The notes below the pieces were generated by a model. The model saw only the letters and a program-made list of their open reading frames with translations, did not search any database and was not told the origin of the DNA. The position numbers and the translations under genes were made by a program. Below, in pieces: positions 18,674 through 27,691 of a stretch of 64,000 nt of DNA; positions within the stretch are counted from its first letter, which is position 1; each line of letters begins with the position of its first letter. The DNA is from Semisulcospira habei (lineage: Eukaryota > Mollusca > Gastropoda > Semisulcospiridae). The stretch is from the NCBI GenBank assembly GCA_036245525.1, contig BTPG01000004.1, positions 163,251,025 to 163,315,024 on the forward strand, written 5' to 3'.

Positions 18674-21600
18674 GTCGTCAATTAATTCATCAACCAGTTC
18701 ATCACAAATGTCTTCAGATAACTTGAGCCTGTAATGACCTGGTGCATAAGCTTTTTCCTTAGTGTGAAACACTCTTTTCGTGTCTCCAACTGCAAGTGAT
18801 TTCTTATGTGTTTGAATTATTTCAAGATTATGTTTGTTTGATCTCAGTGACTTGTTTGGATAATCAGGCATTAATGCACCATCTAACACTTGCTTGTAAT
18901 GTTCATGACGTATTTCTTTATTTTTTATTGCTGTTTTCTTGATACCTTTGGCTTTTGACTGACTACCTTTCTGGTGCAGTATAGAATACATTTTTGATCT
19001 CAGTCCAACGTACTCAACTATTGGCACACCATTTAGTTCATCTTTAAACTTACCAGGCACTTTCTTGTTTTGTGTGCTGAACAGTGGATGGTCTTTAGGG
19101 TAATCAGACGTGTCATACATGTGTAGTTCTGTTTTCATGTCTTCATAAAAGTCTTCAGTAGGCACATCAATGATCATAGAGTCAGTGTCAGTGTATAGCA
19201 GACGACAGTCAGGATACTTTAATTTGAAGTAATCATAATAAAATTCAAGCATCACCAGTTTTGACAATTCAAGAATTGCCATACCAATGAATACTGGCTT
19301 GTCCAGTTTAACAATCTTTTTTTTGAGTGACACTGCATACAATGATGAATGAAACTCTTTGTACCCTGTGTATTGTGGCTTGCCTGTAAGTTTAATTGCA
19401 CCCAATTCAGTTGTAACAAGTCTCACATCTTTTCTGTGATGAGGATTTTCCATCGTCTTGCCAAAACAGGCATTGTTCATAAGCTTAAAGAAGTCTTTGT
19501 CAAATGCAGTGTTGCCGTCTCTGGCACGAAGGGTTGTGTTCTTCATTATGTAATCTTTCATGAAAGCACTTTGATCAAATTGAATTCCTCTGTGAACTTT
19601 CTTTAGTACTAACCCGTGTCTGATGTAAAACTGCAACAAGCGGTAGTGACAAACGTAATTGAATTTGTCATTTAGATTCGGTACAAGTTTAGTGTCTTCT
19701 TTTTTCCCCGTCATACTCATTTTCTCAACAGCCAACGGATAATCATTATGGTAATCGTGTAGATGATGCGGGTACTCCAGGTCGACTTCAAAGATCCAAC
19801 CCTTCGCGTCGTTTCGTTCAAGATTAATAATATTGTTTGTTAACCCTGTTATGTCATACTGTGACAAATCATACAGACAAAAGTTTTTCAAGGGTAATAA
19901 TTCACACATTGCGAACCCATAAAGGTTATTAGCGTCAAGGTACGTAATGAATGACCTTGACCTCGAGGGGTCAAACCCCCGGCCAAGGTCACCATGACTG
20001 TCCAAATATTTGTTGTTGGCTATGGCGTAATTGTTCGATGCAATACTAATGCCTCCCCTTAATCCACGTTCCACCATTTCACCCATCGTACGATCGGACA
20101 ACAGGTCTATAAATATCTTACTAGATTTTAAAAATGCATCCCACGTCATGCCAGGACTAGTTATGTAGCAGGCTGGGTCAAGTCTGTAGTGCAACAAACC
20201 CTTCTCACGGTAACTTTCAAATACGTCTGCTAGCAAGCAAACGTCAGCTTTCAAGTACTGATCGTGGTAGTCACCAATTGTCTGACACCCCAACTTCCCC
20301 CACGCATCAAGTGCATGTTGATATTCAGAGTCAGAAATACCTTTTCCAGTTAGTGTAGAATAAAATTTCTCTTTTGGTGGCAGTCTTGTTTCTTCAAACA
20401 CAACCCACTCACTGATGTACTCATACGGATACACACCTTTCTTAATCAAGTCTGGTTCAAAATATTTACTTGTTATTGGATACTCAGTCAGCCCTTCTGC
20501 CAGACTAGCCAACCCTAAAGACAAATGTTGCATGGAGTCATAAAATGCTAATTTATCTAACCTAAAAGTCAAGTATTTCTCAGTTGTCTGTGCAATACAA
20601 CTAATGTTTTTGTACGACTCATCTACAGCCTGCATGATGATGTGTGAATCATATCCTTTAAGATTGTGGAAAAAGATTGGTAACTTGTATGTCTTAGGAT
20701 CTATTTTTAATAACAAGTTACAATTGTTATGTGCAGCTCCTCTGTAACGCCCAGTTATGTGATCGTGGTCACGAACTTTATCACCCCCTAAAGGCTGTTC
20801 ACAAATCCAACACGACTCAGCTGTATCAAATTTCAGTTTGTCTTCTTCTGTCATCACCAAAGGCATCTGACATGTTGTGAGATATTGTACTACCTGACTA
20901 TACAGATGTCTCATTTCTGTTAAAAACAGACATGCTGCATTTTCACCTCTGTAGATAACAGGCTCTGAATGAAGACCGTCTGACCTAACAATAATGTATC
21001 CAAAAGAACACACCACTTGGTCACTTAGTTTTATAGTCTTTGGTAATGACTCTGGAACAGGACCTTCAAATTGAACAACCAGGGATTCAAAATCAGCGTA
21101 TACTACAAACGGCAATTTTTGCTGATTCCCATAGTTCTTAAAATACACTTGACTACCAGGATCTGGGTACTTAAGTACAGTTTGTATGTCATCAGCTGAC
21201 CTGCAGTTTAAAACATGTTTGTGCGCTACGTTTATGGAGGAGAATCTCTGTAAACATCTCTTACAAACTTCCTGTTTGCCATTGTGTTTTGTTGTATGTG
21301 AATGAATTAGACGTGACATATTCCTGATAATTGTGTAGTGGAAGTTATTGTCATCGCCGATTAGCAACATGTCAACATGTTTATCTTCTGACTGACCATA
21401 GGTTGGGGCAATTGGGGATACTCTAATTGGCTGTAACTTGTTCTCAGCATTATTATCCCACACAAACACATTCACAGATATACCAGGATTTAGTTTTTCA
21501 AACAAATCTATGTCCTCTATTTTAACAGGGGACTCAATGCCACTAAAGTTGAGTTCATTTACAAATTTGATGTAGTTAGATACGCGATCAGGTCTTGACC

Positions 21601-22114
21601 TCACAAAGTGTAGTTTAGCAAGTACGCACCACATGAAACAGAAATTGTCATTGTTCTGTATGTTGACGACTGCCTTCTTGTTCGAAACTTCTGTTGGCAG
21701 TGGCAACCATGCTTTACCTAATATGGGATGATACCTAGACTGCTTTAATTGTAGTTCATGTACATGTCCTTCGTGCCAGCCAGACCCCTTCATTTTTGCA
21801 CTGTCAATCGCCTGGAGAAAGTCTGGTAATAGTCTGTCTCTAAACACGTTCTCCACCTCCGGTTCTCTTCTTGTGTTAACAGTGTGTTGTCTTGTTGATA
21901 TGTACGATACAATCACCTCGCCGTCCACCCTAGTGAATTCGATTTTCGCAACAATCTGAATCTTCACACTGCCTGTAAGAAGATTTTGTTGTATGACAGA
22001 AAAAGAGTTTTCTATTGATTCGTAAACATTATTAGTATTGGATATAGGCAAGTCTGTTGTGTGAAACACGTTTCTTAAACCAGATGGGCCAGGGCTTTGA
22101 GCATTGTCCGTCAT
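18629..22114 (-). CDS. Polinton protein-primed family B DNA polymerase
   Basis: 1161 residues, full length for the family. It replicates the linear element from its ends. Exonuclease motifs are ADFESL (about 341), NLKGYDSH (about 486) and KADVCLLADVF (about 625). Polymerase motif A is LDANNLYGFAM (about 730). Motif B is KLMNNACFGKTMEN (about 883). Motif C is YTDTDSM (about 978), holding the catalytic Asp pair. Upstream, a CKRC...H...C zinc ribbon lies near residue 285-300. Between Exo I and Exo II (about 433-465) there is a CWICEQPLGG / VRDHDHITGRYRGAAHNNC segment like the zinc-binding core of endonuclease VII. The start ATG directly follows AATAAAA. The gene is leftward, the last of the block MCP-ATPase-115 aa-PolB. 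Confidence 0.95.
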   Translation of the reverse strand: MTDNAQSPGPSGLRNVFHTTDLPISNTNNVYESIENSFSVIQQNLLTGSVKIQIVAKIEFTRVDGEVIVSYISTRQHTVNTRREPEVENVFRDRLLPDFLQAIDSAKMKGSGWHEGHVHELQLKQSRYHPILGKAWLPLPTEVSNKKAVVNIQNNDNFCFMWCVLAKLHFVRSRPDRVSNYIKFVNELNFSGIESPVKIEDIDLFEKLNPGISVNVFVWDNNAENKLQPIRVSPIAPTYGQSEDKHVDMLLIGDDNNFHYTIIRNMSRLIHSHTTKHNGKQEVCKRCLQRFSSINVAHKHVLNCRSADDIQTVLKYPDPGSQVYFKNYGNQQKLPFVVYADFESLVVQFEGPVPESLPKTIKLSDQVVCSFGYIIVRSDGLHSEPVIYRGENAACLFLTEMRHLYSQVVQYLTTCQMPLVMTEEDKLKFDTAESCWICEQPLGGDKVRDHDHITGRYRGAAHNNCNLLLKIDPKTYKLPIFFHNLKGYDSHIIMQAVDESYKNISCIAQTTEKYLTFRLDKLAFYDSMQHLSLGLASLAEGLTEYPITSKYFEPDLIKKGVYPYEYISEWVVFEETRLPPKEKFYSTLTGKGISDSEYQHALDAWGKLGCQTIGDYHDQYLKADVCLLADVFESYREKGLLHYRLDPACYITSPGMTWDAFLKSSKIFIDLLSDRTMGEMVERGLRGGISIASNNYAIANNKYLDSHGDLGRGFDPSRSRSFITYLDANNLYGFAMCELLPLKNFCLYDLSQYDITGLTNNIINLERNDAKGWIFEVDLEYPHHLHDYHNDYPLAVEKMSMTGKKEDTKLVPNLNDKFNYVCHYRLLQFYIRHGLVLKKVHRGIQFDQSAFMKDYIMKNTTLRARDGNTAFDKDFFKLMNNACFGKTMENPHHRKDVRLVTTELGAIKLTGKPQYTGYKEFHSSLYAVSLKKKIVKLDKPVFIGMAILELSKLVMLEFYYDYFKLKYPDCRLLYTDTDSMIIDVPTEDFYEDMKTELHMYDTSDYPKDHPLFSTQNKKVPGKFKDELNGVPIVEYVGLRSKMYSILHQKGSQSKAKGIKKTAIKNKEIRHEHYKQVLDGALMPDYPNKSLRSNKHNLEIIQTHKKSLAVGDTKRVFHTKEKAYAPGHYRLKLSEDICDELVDELIDDLVTEMSNGVWGNNL

Positions 22115-22155
22115 TTTTATTTGACCGACAAAATAATAAATAAAAAATATTAACG

Positions 22156-22503
22156 TTAACTCTGCTGGCTCACCTTGTGTAATACCACTTTATTAACTGT
22201 AACACTGTCAATATAAACATTTAGTTTGCGCAGTTGTTTAAATATGCTATAACAAACTTCCCCTAACCAGTTATAGTTGGTATCAACAACTTTAAAAGTA
22301 GGTGTCTTTAAATCAACTGACATGTGCTCCACATTTGGATGCTCATCGACATAAACCAAAGTCACACTATATGAAACATATATTTCTGATGGTGCTGAAA
22401 GGCTTATGTAAGTCTGTTTGGGTGTTATTAAGTCAGTAAAGTGCATAACATCTTTGAAAAGGTGTGTGAGATCAAGCACCTGTATGATTTGTCCGTCTGT
22501 CAT
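22156..22503 (-). CDS. Polinton hypothetical protein, 115 aa
   Basis: No family recognised. It has alternating hydrophobic residues suggesting beta structure (YISLSAPSEIYVSYSVTLVYV) and ends with a short helical region (EVCYSIFKQLRKLNVYIDSVTVNKVVLHKV). It could be a small jelly-roll or barrel protein, but this is inference from pattern only. It lies between the ATPase and polymerase genes with gaps of 36 and 41 bp. It is preceded by CCAATAAAAATG, the same start context as the polymerase, so it is very likely expressed. Confidence 0.65.
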   Translation of the reverse strand: MTDGQIIQVLDLTHLFKDVMHFTDLITPKQTYISLSAPSEIYVSYSVTLVYVDEHPNVEHMSVDLKTPTFKVVDTNYNWLGEVCYSIFKQLRKLNVYIDSVTVNKVVLHKVSQQS

Positions 22504-22539
22504 TTTTATTGGACAAACAAAAGAATAAATTAATTTACA

Positions 22540-23151
22540 TCAATTTACTAACCCATACCCTGTGGGCTGATCTGTCTTTAAAATGAGCTTTAGATGCTTA
22601 GTTGATTTCAGTTTATTTTTTACATTATCTCGTTCATGCTTATTTGGGATGACATCATTCTCTCTGAGACAGTCTTCGAAGCTGTCACGATCTTTACAGT
22701 AAAACAAACAGATAAACTTTAACTGTTCTCGAAAATCTTTCAGTACAGCATTATATTTTTGAGTGAGAATCCATACACTGACATTTGCGTGTCTGCCACT
22801 GAAGGCAAGTTCTGCTAGAGTGTTTCTCTTCTTGACAATGTCTTTCTCTGCAGAACAGTCATCAACAATAAACAATGTTGACTGTCCTTCAAATTGCTTG
22901 TAAAAATATTGTAGGTAGTCATTCAGTTTTTTCTCAGGGTCAACTAAGTATATGTTGCTGTCAGTCCAAATGAATAAACGGTTGTGATAAGCTTTGTTGT
23001 GTTTGATTGTAGGACAAAATATTACAATGTTTTCAAAATGGTGTATGTATCTTGTTTGTAATAAGTCAAGTACGAATTGAGTTTTCCCACACCCTGTGGC
23101 ACCAACAAATAAGCCACAGTGTGGATCGAGTGTCATTAAGCTACGGTTCAT
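22540..23151 (-). CDS. Polinton A32/FtsK-HerA-type packaging ATPase
   Basis: 203 residues from the ATG at 23151. A longer frame upstream uses a GTG that is unlikely to serve as a eukaryotic start. The enzyme is thought to translocate the genome into capsids. Walker A is GATGCGKT at about residues 17-24, preceded by the CGLFV strand. Walker B is TLFIVDDC at about residues 95-102. A downstream polar region (FSGRHANVSVWILTQKYN) has the arginine/sensor-like layout of poxvirus A32-like ATPases, with TQ in the expected place after the strand. The length fits Polinton ATPases (about 200-250 residues). The gene is co-directional with MCP, whose coding end is 20 bp upstream of this ATG. Confidence 0.92.
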   Translation of the reverse strand: MNRSLMTLDPHCGLFVGATGCGKTQFVLDLLQTRYIHHFENIVIFCPTIKHNKAYHNRLFIWTDSNIYLVDPEKKLNDYLQYFYKQFEGQSTLFIVDDCSAEKDIVKKRNTLAELAFSGRHANVSVWILTQKYNAVLKDFREQLKFICLFYCKDRDSFEDCLRENDVIPNKHERDNVKNKLKSTKHLKLILKTDQPTGYGLVN

Positions 23152-23170
23152 TTTAATACACAATATAATT

Positions 23171-24457
23171 TTAATATATGTGTCCACTCAGTCTGCTTTC
23201 TGCAATATTGAGTTGTGCGTCGTATATCAGGTACAAATATATGTTAATGGCTGCAGCAGTTTCAACCTTCTTTTGTATCTGAATTGTTATTCCGTCACTA
23301 CCGTTCTCGACAGTTCGTCCTGACCCATGAAGATAATCGTCATCTGTACTACGAAGGTCTAGCCACAGTGCGTATTTGTTTGTAAGGTATTGTCCGATCC
23401 TAACATCATACAGATGTAGATCTTTGCACGCAATGTTTGCTGGTTTATCTCTAATCCTTCCACCCGCAAAATACTTTGTGGTTTCGTCATAGTGTTGATA
23501 AGGCAGCATTCCTGAAGCGTACACTTGATTAGGGCGGCCTTCAATTGTGCAGGACAAATGTGTAATCTTAGGATTGTAGAATTTTTCTGAATCTCTTTTG
23601 TATGGACTCACCGGTTCAACAAACAACATAAGAATACCTTTCAGTGACCTGGCAGGTGTGTTTAAGTTTAAGTTCCACATTGGGTCACTCTTGTCTTTGG
23701 GAATTAAACTATGTCTAATCACCCTGTCATAATAAATTGGAAGTCTTGACTGGTACTGATTTTGTATGAGTCTGGCTAGTTCAATATGTGTGACAATTTC
23801 ATATTCCAAGGAAATGTTAGAGATCTTGTATGTTGCATCTGTGGCAGATGATTTTATAACTTTGGAGTAGTCATTGAAAGTTAGTTCAAAGCTCAGACGG
23901 TCATTCAGTGCCCCTTGGTAATAAGGCAAATGAGCTGTGAGGATTTCAAACTCAAGTGGAATGTAAAATCTGGTTCCATATGTTTCTGCTAATATAACTT
24001 CCTTTGGTACCCCAGTAGTTACCTTATCTCCAGCATTGATTCGAAGTTTACCAACATTATCAGACTGTATACCTTGGTAAACACGGTCTTCTCGTTCTTC
24101 TCTTGTGAGCCAAAGATCTTTGTAACAGTAAAATACATCTGAGTCGTCAAGACTAAACACTTCCTGCCCTTCAAGTTTTACTTTAATAGTTCTAACAATT
24201 GCTCTGCCAAGATTGTCAACCAGTGTTCTGTTCACATCTGCGTCTGATGATAGTTCAATATTAAATGCAAGGCGTGCAGTGCCAGGAACAATAACGTCAC
24301 TGGGACCTAGGTTTGGAAACTTGACTGTAAGTGTTTGGTTCTGGTCTATGGTACTTGGATTGTTCGTGATGACTATCGATTGTCTTATGCCCTTAACACC
24401 CAGAGGCTCACGTAGTTTTCTGTATGGGTCTAACTTTGATCCGTAAGACTGTGTCAT
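23171..24457 (-). CDS. Polinton major capsid protein (double jelly-roll type)
   Basis: 428 residues from the ATG at 24457, which sits in CATAATAAAAATG. The beta-rich sequence, with blocks LTVKFPNLGPSDVIVPGTARLAF, FYIPLEFEILTAHLPYYQGAL and LSFELTFNDY, is the pattern of Polinton/adintovirus hexon-like major capsid proteins that I recognise. A second half with GILMLFVEPVSPYKRDSEKFYNP and KYALWLDLRSTDDDYLHGSGR completes a two-domain length. It would form trimeric capsomers of an icosahedral particle. The gene heads the leftward block and is divergently arranged, 40 bp from the rightward 408-aa gene. The structural assignment rests on recall of the family, not on a search. Confidence 0.85.
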   Translation of the reverse strand: MTQSYGSKLDPYRKLREPLGVKGIRQSIVITNNPSTIDQNQTLTVKFPNLGPSDVIVPGTARLAFNIELSSDADVNRTLVDNLGRAIVRTIKVKLEGQEVFSLDDSDVFYCYKDLWLTREEREDRVYQGIQSDNVGKLRINAGDKVTTGVPKEVILAETYGTRFYIPLEFEILTAHLPYYQGALNDRLSFELTFNDYSKVIKSSATDATYKISNISLEYEIVTHIELARLIQNQYQSRLPIYYDRVIRHSLIPKDKSDPMWNLNLNTPARSLKGILMLFVEPVSPYKRDSEKFYNPKITHLSCTIEGRPNQVYASGMLPYQHYDETTKYFAGGRIRDKPANIACKDLHLYDVRIGQYLTNKYALWLDLRSTDDDYLHGSGRTVENGSDGITIQIQKKVETAAAINIYLYLIYDAQLNIAESRLSGHIY

Positions 24458-24497
24458 TTTTATTATGCACAATAAAAAATAATAAATTAATAAAACA

Positions 24498-25724
24498 ATG
24501 GCAGCAGGAGGATTTAATCATGAAGATTTTGAAATGGATGACATGCATGTCTCAGATACCAGTATCACAGATATGACTGGAATGGTAACTAGTTCTAGTA
24601 TGTATCACGAACTGTTAAAAGATAAAGTAAACTCATTTTATGAAAGTGTTGGAGCGCGCCCAGATGTAATAGATCCTAATCAATTTGAATATGATAAAGG
24701 ACACTTATTTGTAAATACAGACAGAGGGAAAATATATCTAACATATAAAAATAATCCTTCTAAGTTTAGAGCTTTAAGTACAATTAAAGGTGAAGTCGGT
24801 GGTAACTCTGGGTTGGCAAGGTATCTTGGAATTGGAGGGTCTCCTGTCACGCCAAGACTGGTTAGTGTTCTTCACGACACGCAAACAAAGTTGCCAACAG
24901 GGCAAGAGATTGAAATGGCACCAGTAACAAGCCTACCAGAAATAGCAAACACTGTGATACAAGAAACCTCATTTACTGAAGGGCAAATAAATGACGCTTT
25001 GAAAACAATAGATGATCCACCTTTGTCAATGAGGGAGATTATGGGATTGGATAAATCACTGCAGACAATAAGAGGTGAGATGGTCAATAATCTTGCCAAA
25101 CTGGGAGAACTTGATAAACACATTGAACGTGAAAAAGAGAAACTGGCTACAGCAGACAATGGGAATCTTGACACAGAAATGAAAGAAAGAATACAACACA
25201 GATTAAATGATTTGCAGATAGAAAGATCAGGACGGTTAGAAACAATTAGTATTGGAAGACAAAAACTGAAAACCCAAGTTAACAGAATTAGAGAAACTAT
25301 TCAGAAAATACTTCACGAAGACACTACTCTGGCTGAGAGACTTAAAACACTTTTCAGAGAGCAGGGTATTACAATTGCTAGTTTAATTACTGCTCTTGGG
25401 TTTATTATCAGCACTGTAGTGCTGGCTGTCTCCGGTGCTGGGGTTGGTGGGGGTGCACCGCCACCCCCGGGCCCACCGGCTCCCACAGATCCAAAAGATT
25501 TACAGTCGTGGGTAAAGAAACAGTTGTCTCACATATCAGACTTGCTTAAGAAATTGGCTCTGAAAGCAGTAGACACGTTGCCTGGCATTTTAGGCTCTGT
25601 TGTCAGCTGGTTGATTAGTACAGCGGCAAAGGCAGTTGGGTTTATGGCAGAGCATGTGTGGGTATTTTTGGTGACAGTAGGAGGGTTAATGGCGGGTTAT
25701 TTAATGAAACAGATAAAGAAGTAA
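24498..25724 (+). CDS. Conserved Polinton structural/membrane protein, 408 aa
   Basis: The acidic N-terminus (NHEDFEMDDMHVSD) is followed by a globular region with SKFRALSTIKGE. A long charged coiled coil spans about residues 185-270 (LGELDKHIEREKEKLATADN). Next comes TLFREQGITIASLITALGFI, leading into a membrane segment (about 295-315). A PPPPGPP linker precedes a C-terminal hydrophobic domain with SVVSWLIST and WVFLVTVGGLMAGYLMKQI. I recall this same order, including the LREQGxTxxSILTALGMIIST phrase and a tryptophan-rich tail, in many animal Polintons, so this is a conserved core gene. Function is unproven; a minor capsid or membrane-anchoring role is plausible. The 3' end overlaps the convergent gene by 24 bp. 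Confidence 0.82.
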   Translation: MAAGGFNHEDFEMDDMHVSDTSITDMTGMVTSSSMYHELLKDKVNSFYESVGARPDVIDPNQFEYDKGHLFVNTDRGKIYLTYKNNPSKFRALSTIKGEVGGNSGLARYLGIGGSPVTPRLVSVLHDTQTKLPTGQEIEMAPVTSLPEIANTVIQETSFTEGQINDALKTIDDPPLSMREIMGLDKSLQTIRGEMVNNLAKLGELDKHIEREKEKLATADNGNLDTEMKERIQHRLNDLQIERSGRLETISIGRQKLKTQVNRIRETIQKILHEDTTLAERLKTLFREQGITIASLITALGFIISTVVLAVSGAGVGGGAPPPPGPPAPTDPKDLQSWVKKQLSHISDLLKKLALKAVDTLPGILGSVVSWLISTAAKAVGFMAEHVWVFLVTVGGLMAGYLMKQIKK

Positions 25725-26936
25725 TACTCCTAGCCCTGTTAATCCTATTACTAATGCAGTTCGTTCTGACTCATGTGTGTCAGGGGTTGTTACTGACTGT
25801 ATGGTTACCAGTGGTGGGGCAGGGGAAGTAACCTCCTGTAATGATTTTAATGTAAGTACATGCGCAGTTGTTGCTCCTAAGTTTACACTTTTATTGAGTC
25901 CTAATTTCTGACCAACACCTGCAACAATGATTTCATTATTATAATTTGTTATTGTACCCATTTGGAGTTGAAGGTCAGATGGTAACATGTATAGCCCAGT
26001 GCCAACTACAAAGTCAACTTTCGATCTGGCATATCTGAGTACGTTTTGGTAGCGTTGTATGCTAGATGGGAGATCGACTGTTGAGTTAATTGAATCTTCA
26101 AGATTAGCGAGAAACTGTTTTTGAGATTCAAATATACCACTTCCATTAAGAATATTCGATTTTGTTAGTGATTGGGCACCTAGTATGCACCAGACATATG
26201 TTCTGATAGACTCATTGACGCGCTCGACTCCCGCTTGAGTAAACCCGTCAGATTTATCTAAAATAAATGTGGTCCACGCATTAGACTGTTTCTGCTCTAT
26301 TGATCCTAACCAGACTTGTGATTTTGATGAGAATGAAGTGTAACCAGGGTAATAATCTTGAGGGTATTGTCTGTGACTCATAGCGTAATAAAGTGTACCC
26401 ATGCCTTTGTGATCATCAAGTTTTTGTGTGAAGTCATACTTAGTGCCAGGGTTAATGTTAAATTCATTACAGATGCGTTCAAATGCTTTCATATCCATGG
26501 GGTTGTTAAACCTGTTGAAACTAGATTCAGTGGGCAGTGGTGTATGCAGTTCTGACAGTATACGTCTAAGCTGGTAGTAAGTGTGGAAACGATACACAGA
26601 TCTAATCAGTTTGTTTAAGTGATTCAAATGATCTGTGAATGAAACACCACAGCCTGTAGTTGAACATAGTATTGCAAAGTTGAGTTGGTTTTGAAACATC
26701 TGTAGTGGACTTGAAGACCACTTTCTTACAGTAGAGTCGTCTGTTATTGGAGGGTTTAGGTAATGGTCAAATGGATTCGGTACTTTCACTTGAAATAAAT
26801 CTTGTTCTGATACAGCTATGTCAAGCTGATTTAGTTGAATTATTTTCTGTTCATAAGTAGGTGCAACATTATATTTGGCATCCACATTAAATTGAAATGC
26901 GTTTGTAGTGGTAATGGTTGGTGATTTAAATTCCAT
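25701..26936 (-). CDS. Conserved Polinton protein with C-terminal membrane anchor, 411 aa
   Basis: The N-terminal part is polar and beta-rich. The central block TTGCGVSFTDHLNHLNKLIRSV, then YYQLRRILSELHTPLP and GMGTLYYAMS, matches a recurring family I recall from cnidarian Polintons. A later motif, ESIRTYVWCILGAQSL, is also in that family. The C-terminus ends in a single hydrophobic helix, ALVIGLTGLGVLLLYLF, so the protein is tail-anchored. It may be a virion surface or membrane component; no enzyme motif is visible. The cysteine and histidine residues do not form a recognisable adenain-type H-D-Q-C arrangement. The gene is divergent from the next with only 23 bp between start codons. Confidence 0.78.
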   Translation of the reverse strand: MEFKSPTITTTNAFQFNVDAKYNVAPTYEQKIIQLNQLDIAVSEQDLFQVKVPNPFDHYLNPPITDDSTVRKWSSSPLQMFQNQLNFAILCSTTGCGVSFTDHLNHLNKLIRSVYRFHTYYQLRRILSELHTPLPTESSFNRFNNPMDMKAFERICNEFNINPGTKYDFTQKLDDHKGMGTLYYAMSHRQYPQDYYPGYTSFSSKSQVWLGSIEQKQSNAWTTFILDKSDGFTQAGVERVNESIRTYVWCILGAQSLTKSNILNGSGIFESQKQFLANLEDSINSTVDLPSSIQRYQNVLRYARSKVDFVVGTGLYMLPSDLQLQMGTITNYNNEIIVAGVGQKLGLNKSVNLGATTAHVLTLKSLQEVTSPAPPLVTIQSVTTPDTHESERTALVIGLTGLGVLLLYLFH

Positions 26937-26959
26937 CCTTTTTATATGAGATAATAAAA

Positions 26960-27670
26960 ATGTTTATTTCCTTAACAAATCTTGACACAAGCAAACCAGT
27001 GTGGTTAACTAATGGGATTGATAATCGTGATGGTAGCAAGGCTGTAGCTATCCATGAATTGTTCTACACAGTAAAATGGTTTAATGTAGAAGATAATATA
27101 TATAATAAAGTAATTTTTGATGGTAAGACTGAAGCTATACCACCTGGGTATTATGACTTTTGTACTATAGCTGAATGGTTTCAAAGTAAATTTAAAATTA
27201 AAGCAACTTTAAATCCAGCTAACCTACTTGTTACATTAGAATTTTTGACACAAAATTGGTTAAGGATCTCAGATAGATTTGCATATTTACTTGGATTTTA
27301 TATTGATGAAGATTGGTGGAGAACAGATGATTTAGATGAAGCTATGTCTGGTATTATAACAATGAAGACAAAAAGACTTAAAATAACTGGAAAACGCCCT
27401 GTCAATTTGTCAGTACACACAGTGCTAAATGTTTATTTGAAAGAACTAAACACATCTGAGAATGTTCACAATGGAAAGCCTTCAACTTTGTTGAGATGTT
27501 TACCAACTGGAACTGCTCCGTATTGTGAAAGTGTAGTTGTTAGATTTCCTAATTTGCAGTTTAAGAAATTAGGTTCTAGTTTCTTTGAGTCACTGAGTAT
27601 ATCTGTAACTAATCAGGATGACAAACCAGTTCTTATGCATGATTTTAGTGTTGTGTTGGAAATTAAATAA
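26960..27670 (+). CDS. Conserved Polinton protein, probable beta-rich structural component
   Basis: 236 residues. The N-terminal block (KAVAIHELFYTVKWFNV, then IPPGYYDFCTIAEWFQ) resembles a phrase that recurs in Polinton proteins, as I recall: a wF-N box, then an IPPGxYxxxxI box. It contains no membrane segment or catalytic signature. Alternating strands and a lack of coiled coil suggest a capsid or fibre-like role, which is inference. It starts in GATAATAAAAATG, the shared start context, and is the first of three rightward genes at the right end. Confidence 0.72.
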   Translation: MFISLTNLDTSKPVWLTNGIDNRDGSKAVAIHELFYTVKWFNVEDNIYNKVIFDGKTEAIPPGYYDFCTIAEWFQSKFKIKATLNPANLLVTLEFLTQNWLRISDRFAYLLGFYIDEDWWRTDDLDEAMSGIITMKTKRLKITGKRPVNLSVHTVLNVYLKELNTSENVHNGKPSTLLRCLPTGTAPYCESVVVRFPNLQFKKLGSSFFESLSISVTNQDDKPVLMHDFSVVLEIK

Positions 27671-27691
27671 TTTTATTTTTGTTTATAAAAA

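Noticed and set aside
23152..23187. Longer N-terminus of the packaging ATPase
   Set aside because: The extension depends on a GTG start; the first ATG at 23151 fits the family better.
25701..26936. The 411-aa Polinton protein as the missing protease
   Set aside because: Cys and His residues do not form an adenain-like order, and the sequence instead matches a recalled non-enzymatic Polinton family with a tail anchor.
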